DNA of 14,721 nt, taken from contig DCSU01000098.1 of assembly GCA_002325785.1 (NCBI GenBank), positions 1 through 14,721 on the forward strand. Reading direction: 5' to 3'. The notes under the pieces were generated by a model. That model was not told the origin of the DNA. It ran no database searches and worked only from the letters and a program-made list of their open reading frames with translations. The position numbers and the translations under genes were made by a program. The DNA is from Bacteroidales bacterium UBA1458. Its GTDB lineage: Bacteria; Bacteroidota; Bacteroidia; Bacteroidales; VadinHA17. Below are positions 7,546 through 13,878 of this stretch, piece by piece. Every line of letters begins with the position of its first letter. Within the stretch, counting starts at the first letter, position 1.

Positions 7546-8089
7546 GGCTGACTGGATTTTCGGTTTCTGCTTTTATCTGTCTGAGCTGTTCAATTATATA
7601 GTTCATCACGTCAAGTTTGGTTTGGTAATGTTTGATCATGGCATCGATGATACGCTGATCACTGGGATTGGCCCTGAGCTCCTTCTGAAGCTCCACATAG
7701 ACTGAGTCCATTGATGCCATCTCATTCAGTAGCGCCTCCTTCTGTTCGGGGTTTGCCAGATCAAGTGATGTGAACTCATTCTGCATGAAGCTCACCTGCT
7801 GCACATAGTAATTTTCCACTTCGCGGTATTCGGGTGAAACTTCGCTGAGCGACATTGTTTTTTTCAGGTTGGGCCTGACAAAGTGGTCAAAGGTCCAGAG
7901 CGATGAGAGTGTCACCAGCAATGTCACCACGGCAGCCTTAAGCAGGTACGGCAGAATGCTCCGTTTGGCTTTGCCGGCATGCATCCTGGTGGCAAGCTTA
8001 AAGCTGAATCTCTCGAAGTGGCCATCCGACGGCTCCCTGTCGTCAAATGCGCCCCTTTCCCTTTTGATTGTTTCTTCCAGACTATTCAT
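7526..8089 (-). CDS. Single-pass anti-sigma-factor-like membrane protein
   Basis: A 187-residue protein with a short cytoplasmic N-terminus containing EPSDGHFERFSFKL (19-32), a motif I associate with Bacteroidota anti-sigma-like proteins. A basic stretch and one membrane helix (about 47-66) follow. The outer part is largely helical and charged (about 80-175), with likely coiled-coil character and no enzyme motif. Its ATG overlaps the sigma-factor stop by one base (TAATG), and its end overlaps the next gene by 20 bases, so the three proteins are probably made in step. By analogy it would hold the sigma factor at the membrane until an envelope signal releases it. I do not see a classical zinc-binding anti-sigma (ZAS) HxxxCxxC motif, so the mode of binding is open. 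Confidence 0.75.
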   Translation of the reverse strand: MNSLEETIKRERGAFDDREPSDGHFERFSFKLATRMHAGKAKRSILPYLLKAAVVTLLVTLSSLWTFDHFVRPNLKKTMSLSEVSPEYREVENYYVQQVSFMQNEFTSLDLANPEQKEALLNEMASMDSVYVELQKELRANPSDQRIIDAMIKHYQTKLDVMNYIIEQLRQIKAETENPVSHEKVAI

Positions 8090-8661
8090 TATTCGTTAAT
8101 TTTTTTGTTCCTGATTTCACCCACCAGCTTCTGCTTTGCCCTCGACAGTTGTGACCGTGAGGTGCTGCTTGAGATGTTGAGCATCTCTGCTATCTCGTCG
8201 TGGTCATATCCTTCGATGAGATAGAGAGAGAGTATCACGCGGTATCCTTCCGGCAGCCTCTCAATGGCCGCTTTCACCTCTTCAACCTTAGTATTGAGCT
8301 CCTCCCTGTAAGCAGCATCATCACTGCTGTCGTCGCGGATCCCCACGTGATTTTCAATGTCTTCAAAGATCGCTTTCCTCTTTCCCAGGGCGTCAAGTGA
8401 TCTGTTGACCACTATTCGCTTCAGCCATGCGCCGAAGCTGACGGTACCGGAGTAGGTGTTTATCTTTTCAAAAGCTGAGAGGAACGCTTCCTGCATCACA
8501 TCTTCAGCTTCCATGTCGTCATTCACTATACGCAGGCTTGTGTTAAACATTGCCTTGTAGTAAAGCTTGTACACCTGGAACTGCGCCTTCTGGTCACCTT
8601 CACGACAACCGTCGATCAGGTCCTGATGTATGTTCCTGAATGCTGCTTCAACATTTTCCAT
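8089..8661 (-). CDS. ECF-type RNA polymerase sigma factor (sigma-70 family)
   Basis: An extracytoplasmic-function sigma factor of 190 residues from the chosen Met. Region 2 spans about 28-92, with YKLYYKAMFNTSLRIV, the DDMEAEDVMQEAFL core-binding/-10 stretch and FGAWLKRIVVNRSLD. Region 4 spans about 128-182, with AIERLPEGYRVILSLYLIEG and the helix-turn-helix YDHDEIAEMLNISSSTSRSQLSRAKQKL. An acidic linker (about 99-125) joins them. I prefer the Met at 8661 over the one at 8706. The extra 15 residues are not typical of the family, while MENVEAAFRNIHQDLIDGCREGD leads straight into region 2. It heads a three-gene operon with its likely inhibitor and an exported repeat protein. The 134 bases upstream hold no exact -7 box, which suits a promoter read by the sigma factor itself. 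Confidence 0.92.
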   Translation of the reverse strand: MENVEAAFRNIHQDLIDGCREGDQKAQFQVYKLYYKAMFNTSLRIVNDDMEAEDVMQEAFLSAFEKINTYSGTVSFGAWLKRIVVNRSLDALGKRKAIFEDIENHVGIRDDSSDDAAYREELNTKVEEVKAAIERLPEGYRVILSLYLIEGYDHDEIAEMLNISSSTSRSQLSRAKQKLVGEIRNKKINE

Positions 8662-8762
8662 CTTAATAGCAAGATCTGGTTTAAGTATGTTTGACGCTGC
8701 ACCCACGTATTTGAACTCTTCAACTCAATGACGAATGATGCTAGCGAATGCTGCATCCAAGG

Positions 8763-8801
8763 TAAAAAAAAGCTGGAAGAGGATAAAATAAAATTTCAGC
8801 C
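8763..8801 (-). terminator. Weak intrinsic terminator after the membrane-protein gene
   Basis: On the minus strand GCTGAA (from 8800 down) can pair with TTCCAGC (8778 down to 8772), with one bulged C and an AT-rich loop. A run of eight T follows at 8770 down to 8763. The stem overlaps the stop codon of the membrane-protein gene (8796-8798). The T-run is convincing and the stem is short, so termination may be partial. It would separate this gene from the sigma operon downstream. Confidence 0.45.
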
Positions 8802-9602
8802 CTGAATTACGGTGCCTGAAGCGTAGTCAAGCTCCGATCCGAAAAGGCTGTGTGGTATCGAATAAACGAGCAGCAGGATTATGGCTGCAGCAATAGTATA
8901 ACCTGGCCGGTCGTGTTTTCGGTTCATGATGACAGCTACTATCCAGGCCACGACAGCGATGAGCGTTTTGTTGTCTGTAAGATCCCAGCCGAACGGAATA
9001 CCTGTCCATAAATCTCCGAAGGCATATTTCTGAACCACCGGTCCGAGGATCATTCCCCCGGCAAGAAGCAGCCACAGGGCCCACTGTCCGTATCTCCTCT
9101 GCAAAGGACGGCCTGCCGCCGCCGTCAGTCCCGCAAGGTTGGAGAGTAGCATGGCAAAGAACATTATCAGGATATGAGGTATCATCACAATGGCAGGAAC
9201 GTTCCCTTTGAACCTGATGACTACCGGCTGCTCACGGGCTATCACTGTTTCACCTCCGGAGGGCGATGCCAGAACAATATAATATTCAAGTTTGCCTGCG
9301 GCAGGCTGAGAGGGGAGCTCTCCAGCCAGACTGGTACCGTCATGAACCATCGGAACCGCAGTCCAATCCTCATTAACCCTGAACTTTTTGTAATATAATT
9401 TTCCCGAAATGCCGGCAGGCAGCTCAAGTTTTATCATTGCCGGGCGGGTATTAGTCTGGCTGCGCTTTAGGCTTACCGGGTATTCGGTTCCTTCAATCAC
9501 CGTGGTGACTCTTTCAGGATAGGTGGGCCCTGTCGTTCTCTGATACATTGCGGCGCCAACGGTAATCGCCAGGGCTATGGTCCAGAAGAGAAAACTTTTC
9601 AT
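8796..9602 (-). CDS. Membrane protein of unknown function with an Ig-like outer domain and five predicted helices
   Basis: A 268-residue protein I do not recognise by name. An N-terminal hydrophobic segment (4-20) is an anchor or signal. Residues 30-133 look like a beta-sandwich, with LPAGISGKLYYKKFRVNEDW and AAGKLEYYIVLAS. Four further membrane helices follow at about 136-156, 173-190, 211-227 and 235-251. The loop between helices 3 and 4 carries a striking stretch (GDLWTGIPFGWDLTDNKT, 196-213). The second helix begins with H143 (IPHILIMFF) and the last ends in IPHSLFG (H251), so paired membrane histidines could bind haem or metal; that is inference only. The gene starts 20 bases after the stop of the M28/PDZ lipoprotein gene on the same strand and is probably co-transcribed with it. 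A weak terminator follows. Confidence 0.7.
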   Translation of the reverse strand: MKSFLFWTIALAITVGAAMYQRTTGPTYPERVTTVIEGTEYPVSLKRSQTNTRPAMIKLELPAGISGKLYYKKFRVNEDWTAVPMVHDGTSLAGELPSQPAAGKLEYYIVLASPSGGETVIAREQPVVIRFKGNVPAIVMIPHILIMFFAMLLSNLAGLTAAAGRPLQRRYGQWALWLLLAGGMILGPVVQKYAFGDLWTGIPFGWDLTDNKTLIAVVAWIVAVIMNRKHDRPGYTIAAAIILLLVYSIPHSLFGSELDYASGTVIQG

Positions 9603-9622
9603 GTCTGTCTTGGAGAATAAGG

Positions 9623-11389
9623 TTATAACTGGATAAGAAGCAACTCCCGCTTGCCGTCACGCATTACCTCAACGGTGACCCTTTGCCCGGGTTTGAGCTG
9701 GCCAAGCCTGAACATATAGTCCTCAATATTATTGACAGGCTTATCCTCAATGGCAACAATGACATCGCCCTTGACCATGCCACCCTGTGCAGCCGGCTTG
9801 CCCTGGGTGACGAAGTCAGCCCTGAGGCCGTTCTTGACATTCCCGGCAAAATCAGGCATGATGCCGAGGGTCACGCCCCGGCGGCGACTCATAGACTGTG
9901 TCGGTCCTTTGGGCCCTGCCTCGGTGAAAGCCAGCCTGGCAGGCTCTCCGGCGGCGGAACTGACGACATCATATAACAGATCCCCGATCCTTACCATTCC
10001 CTCATAATTGATCTTGTCGGGTGTGTCAAAGGGGGTATGATAATCGAGATGAGCACCGGTAGTGAATAGGAGCACCGGTATATTCTTACCGTAAAACGAA
10101 GAGTGGTCTGACGGTCCGTATCCCTCAGCCGTGAAACTCAGGCTGAGCATGGTAGTGTCATTGAATAATGATACTGTATCACGCAATCCCGCTGCAGTTC
10201 CTACGCCGCCTACCTGGAGACCGTTTCCCTCCCTAAGCCTTCCAACCATGTCAAGGTTGACCATCAGGTTGACAGCCGTGGGGTCAATCGCCATATTATC
10301 AACGAAATACTTGGAGCCCAGCAGACCCATCTCCTCCCCGGAGAAAGCTACGAAAATGATATTCCGTGCGTGTCCGTCCTTATCAGCGGCCAGTCTCTCC
10401 GCCAGTTCAATCATGAGGGCCACGCCCGAGGCGTTATCATCAGCGCCGTAATGAACGGCAACGGTATCAGGCGTGCGGCTTGAAGAGCCCGGGCCTCCCA
10501 TACCCAGATGATCATAATGGGCTCCTACAATTACATACTCGTCGTTGCGTCCGGTTCCCTCAAGCTTCATAATCACATTGGCGGTGGTGGCTTCCTTTGC
10601 AATCACTTCAGCCACAGCATCAACGGTGGAGGAGGTGATGAAGCTGCCACTAGCAGTCATCGCAGAGGCTCTCTCCTCAAGCACGCGCATTGATACCCCG
10701 GATGACCGGAGAATTGAATCGGCAACGTCTCTTTTTATCTGCAATACGGGAATTCCGGCACGCGACTCACCCCGGGAGGGCTGGTAAAGATTGTCAGCCG
10801 GATCCCATTTCTCTCCTGAGACCAGGAACACACCTGCAGCGCCGTTTTCCCTGGCGTTCATAACCTTCAGCCGGTCGGAACTCAGGGCGCTGTAGCCGGC
10901 TGCAGCGGGATTGGATTCGGGATAGCCCTTTAGCATCATCACCCATTTGCCGCTGATGTCAATATTATTAAAATCATTCCATTGCAGCGAGTCGGCTGAT
11001 GACATGAACCCATACCCGCAGAAGGCGACAGGGGCATTGAGGGAACTGTTGGAGGTGAGTGCCACGGGCACAAAATCAGTGCCTGCCAGGTATTCCCTTC
11101 CGGCCACAAAAAGCTTGTTATTGGTTCCGCTCTCAGCAGCCACACTTACCGTGAATGGTTGAAACCCGTTGCCGCTGAGGGGCTCGAGCCCGGCCTTTAT
11201 AAACTCATCCATGACAAAAAGGGCAGCAAGTGAATCACCTCCTGTTCCGGTACCTCTACCTGAAAACTCTTCAGAAGCCAGTCTCCCGGTGATCTGTGTC
11301 AATTCATCAGGTGTTATTGCGGCATTCTGCCTGGTGCCGGCGCAGGAGTTCAGGACAATAACAGCACATAATATGGCGGGTAGTCTCAT
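9623..11389 (-). CDS. M28 metallopeptidase lipoprotein with C-terminal PDZ domain
   Basis: A 588-residue lipoprotein: MRLPAILCAVIVLNSC has a type II signal peptide with Cys16 as the lipid-modified residue. Residues about 30-110 resemble the N-terminal lid of Bacteroidota M28 peptidases. A PA-like domain lies at about 110-255, with GKWVMMLKG and GAAGVFLVSG. The peptidase core carries both zinc sites: H291 in GAHYDHLG, D318 in GADDNASG, E352/E353 in SGEEMGLLGS, D380 in NLDMVGR and H451 in DYHTPFDTPDKI. A PDZ domain at about 503-588 (TLGIMPDF, then QGGMVKGDVIVAIEDKPV) ends the protein. The expected role is an aminopeptidase-type enzyme at the outer membrane or periplasm, with the PDZ steering substrate. 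It differs clearly from the other M28 enzyme here, which has a cleavable signal and no PDZ. An exact -7 box lies upstream, and the membrane-protein gene follows after 20 bases. Confidence 0.92.
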   Translation of the reverse strand: MRLPAILCAVIVLNSCAGTRQNAAITPDELTQITGRLASEEFSGRGTGTGGDSLAALFVMDEFIKAGLEPLSGNGFQPFTVSVAAESGTNNKLFVAGREYLAGTDFVPVALTSNSSLNAPVAFCGYGFMSSADSLQWNDFNNIDISGKWVMMLKGYPESNPAAAGYSALSSDRLKVMNARENGAAGVFLVSGEKWDPADNLYQPSRGESRAGIPVLQIKRDVADSILRSSGVSMRVLEERASAMTASGSFITSSTVDAVAEVIAKEATTANVIMKLEGTGRNDEYVIVGAHYDHLGMGGPGSSSRTPDTVAVHYGADDNASGVALMIELAERLAADKDGHARNIIFVAFSGEEMGLLGSKYFVDNMAIDPTAVNLMVNLDMVGRLREGNGLQVGGVGTAAGLRDTVSLFNDTTMLSLSFTAEGYGPSDHSSFYGKNIPVLLFTTGAHLDYHTPFDTPDKINYEGMVRIGDLLYDVVSSAAGEPARLAFTEAGPKGPTQSMSRRRGVTLGIMPDFAGNVKNGLRADFVTQGKPAAQGGMVKGDVIVAIEDKPVNNIEDYMFRLGQLKPGQRVTVEVMRDGKRELLLIQL

Positions 11390-11408
11390 ATTTCAGTTTA
11401 TGTGCCGG

Positions 11409-11416
11409 CAAAAGTA
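11409..11416 (-). promoter_or_regulatory. Bacteroidota-type -7 promoter box of the M28/PDZ lipoprotein gene
   Basis: On the minus strand the site reads TACTTTTG, an exact TAnnTTTG match, 19 bases before the ATG at 11389. Expected transcription start is about 11402, giving a leader near 12 bases. The octamer and its distance are nearly the same as those for mutS2. No clear -33 element was seen. Confidence 0.5.
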
Positions 11417-11477
11417 ACAATCTTTCACAACCGGAGCATTATGATAAAAGCAATACTCTCCGGGAATAGCTTTAAGT

Positions 11478-12689
11478 CTATTCGAACTGCGACAGGGCCT
11501 TCTTTATCAGAGAGATGGCGTCACGCAGCTGCTCCTCGGTGATGACAAGCGGCGGCGCGAACCTGATTATATGACCGTGTGTGGGTTTGGCCAGCAATCC
11601 CAGTTCCATCATTGCCAGGCAGACATCCCATGCCTCCTTGCCGTTCTTCGGCCTGATTACAATGGCGTTTAGCAATCCTTTACCCCTGACCAGTTCAATC
11701 ATATCCGATTTCACCGAGCTCAGCTCTTCACGGAATATCTTCCCGAGCCTTGCGGCATTTTCGGCAAGCTTCTCATCTTTGATAACTTTAAGCGCTGCTA
11801 CCGCCACTTTGCCTGCCAGCGGGTTACCGCCGAAGGTGGACCCATGCTCGCCGGGCTTGATGGTCATCATGATGTAATCATCAGCCAGAACTGCTGATAC
11901 CGGCATGACACCTCCTGAGAGTGCTTTCCCCAGAATGAGAATATCGGGTCTGACACACTCATGGTCGCACGCCAGAAGTTTCCCGGTGCGTGCAATGCCT
12001 GTCTGTACCTCATCGGCAATGAAAAGCACATTCTTCTTCTTGCAGAGATCATAGGCCTTTTTGATATAACCTTCGTCAGGTACAAACACACCGGCTTCAC
12101 CCTGTATAGGCTCAACAAGGAATCCTGCCACATCCGGATCGGCAAGAGCCGCCTCCAGTGCGGGCAGGTTATTGTATGGAATGGTTATGAATCCAGGGGT
12201 AAATGGACCGTAATCCTTCCGGGCATCAGGGTCGGTAGACATTGAGACGATGGTGATGGTACGGCCGTGGAAGTTGCCTTCACAGACAATTATTTTAGCC
12301 TGGTTCTCCCTGGTGCCTTTTTTCAGGTATGCCCACTTGCGGCATAGCTTGATGGCTGTCTCGTCAGCCTCGGCACCGGTGTTCATAGGGAGCACCTTGT
12401 CATAGCCGAAATACTTAGTCACATACTCCTCATACTCACCAAGAACAGAGTTGTAAAAAGCCCTTGAGGTAAGGGTGAGCTTCTGCGCCTGCTCAACAAG
12501 CGCTGCAGTGATCTTCGGATGGCAATGGCCCTGGTTTACAGCTGAATATGCCGACAGGAAATCATAGTACCGCTTTCCCTCCACATCCCAGACAAAAGGT
12601 CCCTGGCCTCTGTCAAGCACCACGGGCAGCGGGTGGTAGTTGTGCGCTCCGAATTTTTCTTCTCTCTCTATGTAATCATGAGGTTTCAT
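11478..12689 (-). CDS. rocD: Ornithine aminotransferase (ornithine--oxo-acid transaminase)
   Basis: A PLP enzyme that moves the delta-amino group of ornithine to 2-oxoglutarate, giving glutamate-5-semialdehyde and glutamate and linking arginine/ornithine breakdown to proline and glutamate. It has 403 residues, the normal bacterial length, and is cytoplasmic. Its sequence follows eukaryotic OAT closely: GAHNYHPLP with Y18 (human Y55), SAYSAVNQGHCHPK, MNTGAEADETAIK, FHGRT (human FWGRT), STDPDARKDYGPF, VEPIQGEAG with E198, IADEVQTG with D226 and Q229, LGKALSGG with Schiff-base K255, and KPGEHGSTFGGNP. These favour ornithine delta-aminotransferase over acetylornithine or 4-aminobutyrate aminotransferase. 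The 88 bases after its stop include a loose CCGGAG/CTCCGG pair (11431-11463) with no T-run. It follows trmD by 80 bases on the same strand, which reads as chance neighbourhood. No partner arginine or proline genes are in the window. Confidence 0.95.
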   Translation of the reverse strand: MKPHDYIEREEKFGAHNYHPLPVVLDRGQGPFVWDVEGKRYYDFLSAYSAVNQGHCHPKITAALVEQAQKLTLTSRAFYNSVLGEYEEYVTKYFGYDKVLPMNTGAEADETAIKLCRKWAYLKKGTRENQAKIIVCEGNFHGRTITIVSMSTDPDARKDYGPFTPGFITIPYNNLPALEAALADPDVAGFLVEPIQGEAGVFVPDEGYIKKAYDLCKKKNVLFIADEVQTGIARTGKLLACDHECVRPDILILGKALSGGVMPVSAVLADDYIMMTIKPGEHGSTFGGNPLAGKVAVAALKVIKDEKLAENAARLGKIFREELSSVKSDMIELVRGKGLLNAIVIRPKNGKEAWDVCLAMMELGLLAKPTHGHIIRFAPPLVITEEQLRDAISLIKKALSQFE

Positions 12690-12752
12690 GGCAATTATGT
12701 TTTTGTGTTTTAGTGTTTTCAGCAGGAGGCAATGTTACAAACCTTTTTCGAC

Positions 12753-12780
12753 AAAAAGAAAGGAAAGAATCATGATTCTT
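12753..12780 (-). terminator. Palindrome across the trmD stop codon with T-rich tail, possible terminator
   Basis: Positions 12765-12780 form a perfect 16-base palindrome, AAGAATCATGATTCTT, that contains the trmD stop codon (12770-12772). On the minus strand flanking GG and CC can extend the stem past one bulged T, and a pyrimidine run ending in TTTTTG follows to about 12753. A stem of about 8 bp with a CATG loop and T-rich tail fits an AT-rich intrinsic terminator. Its perfect dyad symmetry would also suit a protein-binding site. Confidence 0.4.
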
Positions 12781-13453
12781 CCCCCAGCAGATCCGGTCGT
12801 TTCTCCCGTGTAATGCGGAGTGCCTCTTCGAAGCGCCATTTTTCAATCGCCGGCGTGTTTCCGCCTGTAAGGATGTCTGGCACATTCCATCCGCGGAAGT
12901 TCGATGGCCTGGTGTAAACCGGCGGCGCCAGAAGACTGTCCTGAAAAGAGTCGGAAAGGGCTGATTCGGCATCAGAGATAGCTCCGGGCAGGAGTCTCAC
13001 AATGGCATCAGTGATCACCGCTGCCGGAAGTTCACCCCCGGTCAATACATAGTCGCCCACCGAGATCTCACGAGTGATAAGATGATCCCTGATACGCTGG
13101 TCTATCCCCTTATAATGACCCGCAAGGATGATGAGATTCTCCTTCATCGACAACTCATTGGCCACTGGCTGGGTAAAGCGGATGCCGTCAGGCGAGGTGT
13201 AGATAATCTCGTCATAGGCCCGCTCTGAGGTGAGATGCATAATGCAGTTGTAGACCGGCTCAATCATCATCACCATGCCGGCACCGCCCCCGAACTGATA
13301 ATCGTCTACATTTTTATGTTTGTCAGTAGAGTAATCACGAAGGTTAATGATGTTTATAACGGCAATGCCCTTAGCCCTGGCTCTTTTGATAATCGACTCA
13401 TCAAACGGGCTCCGTAAAAGCTCGGGCAAAACTGTTATAATGTCAATTCTCAT
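12770..13453 (-). CDS. trmD: tRNA (guanine-37-N1)-methyltransferase
   Basis: TrmD uses S-adenosylmethionine to methylate N1 of G37 next to the anticodon in tRNAs reading CNN and some other codons, which prevents +1 frameshifts. It is normally essential. The protein has 227 residues, somewhat shorter than the E. coli enzyme (255) because the C-terminal tail is reduced. The SPOUT knot motifs are present: start MRIDIITVLPE, DDYQFGGGAGMVM (50-62), YTSPDG (85-90), ILAGHYKGIDQRI (109-121) and the cofactor loop ISVGDYVLTGGELPA (130-144). R153 and D168 (SDSF) match the catalytic R154 and D169 of E. coli. The conserved YTRPSNFRGW...VPDILTGGN segment follows. The usual neighbours rpsP, rimM and rplS are absent here. 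A near-match -7 box (TAGATTTA, minus strand, 13469-13476) lies 15 bases upstream of the ATG. Confidence 0.97.
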   Translation of the reverse strand: MRIDIITVLPELLRSPFDESIIKRARAKGIAVINIINLRDYSTDKHKNVDDYQFGGGAGMVMMIEPVYNCIMHLTSERAYDEIIYTSPDGIRFTQPVANELSMKENLIILAGHYKGIDQRIRDHLITREISVGDYVLTGGELPAAVITDAIVRLLPGAISDAESALSDSFQDSLLAPPVYTRPSNFRGWNVPDILTGGNTPAIEKWRFEEALRITREKRPDLLGEES

Positions 13454-13490
13454 AAAATTCCCGTCCGGTAAATCTACTATAGTTTTTTTG

Positions 13491-13498
13491 TATATTTG
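13491..13498 (+). promoter_or_regulatory. Bacteroidota-type -7 promoter box of the yegP-like gene
   Basis: TATATTTG matches TAnnTTTG exactly and ends 40 bases before the ATG at 13539, giving an expected leader of about 34 bases. The trmD start lies on the other strand within 40 bases, so the 85-base gap carries two divergent promoters. Confidence 0.55.
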
Positions 13499-13538
13499 GA
13501 AACGACAAGTCGAAATTAACCCTTAAAAATTTAGCAAC

Positions 13539-13874
13539 ATGGGAAAATTTGTTATCACGAAAAGAAAAAACGGTGAATTTCAGTTCAACCTTCTTGCCGG
13601 CAATGGTCAGGTTATTCTCGCCAGTGAGGGCTACGCCTCCAAGCCATCATGTATGAACGGTGTCAAGTCAGTAATGAAGAATGCCGCTGATGTCAAGAGG
13701 TTTGAGTCAAAGGTTGCCAAGAATGGGAAGTTTCACTTCAACCTGAAAGCCACAAACGGCCAGGTCGTTGGCAAGAGCGAGATGTATGACTCAACTGCCA
13801 GCTGTGAAAACGGCATTGCATCTGTGAAGAAGAATGCCCCGGGTGCAACTATTGAAGACAAAACGAAACTTTAG
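13539..13874 (+). CDS. YegP/DUF1508 family small protein with two tandem repeats
   Basis: A 111-residue cytoplasmic protein of the DUF1508 (YegP) family, the same size as E. coli YegP (110). It is made of two copies of one unit, about 9-50 and 60-101, offset by 51 residues. Shared positions include KNG(E/K)F(Q/H)FNL, (G/T)NGQV, the S.....SC.NG(V/I) stretch and the KNA end. The molecular function of the family is not settled, although members are widespread and some are reported as stress-linked. No signal peptide or membrane segment is present. It has its own exact -7 box. Its stop (13872-13874) is only 4 bases from the stop of the convergent amidohydrolase gene, so there is no room for a separate terminator and read-through antisense RNA is likely. 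Confidence 0.9.
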   Translation: MGKFVITKRKNGEFQFNLLAGNGQVILASEGYASKPSCMNGVKSVMKNAADVKRFESKVAKNGKFHFNLKATNGQVVGKSEMYDSTASCENGIASVKKNAPGATIEDKTKL

Positions 13875-13878
13875 TCTG

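Noticed and set aside
8662..8706. Upstream start of the sigma factor at 8706
   Set aside because: The extra 15 residues do not fit the family; the Met at 8661 gives a standard ECF N-terminus. Not fully excluded.
11431..11463. CCGGAG/CTCCGG inverted pair between rocD and the M28/PDZ gene
   Set aside because: Only 6 bp with a 21-base loop and no T-run on the minus strand, so too weak to call a terminator.
11478..12689. Acetylornithine or 4-aminobutyrate aminotransferase instead of RocD
   Set aside because: The segments GAHNYHPLP, SAYSAVNQGHCHPK and KPGEHGSTFGGNP track ornithine delta-aminotransferase throughout, and no arginine-synthesis or GABA genes lie nearby.
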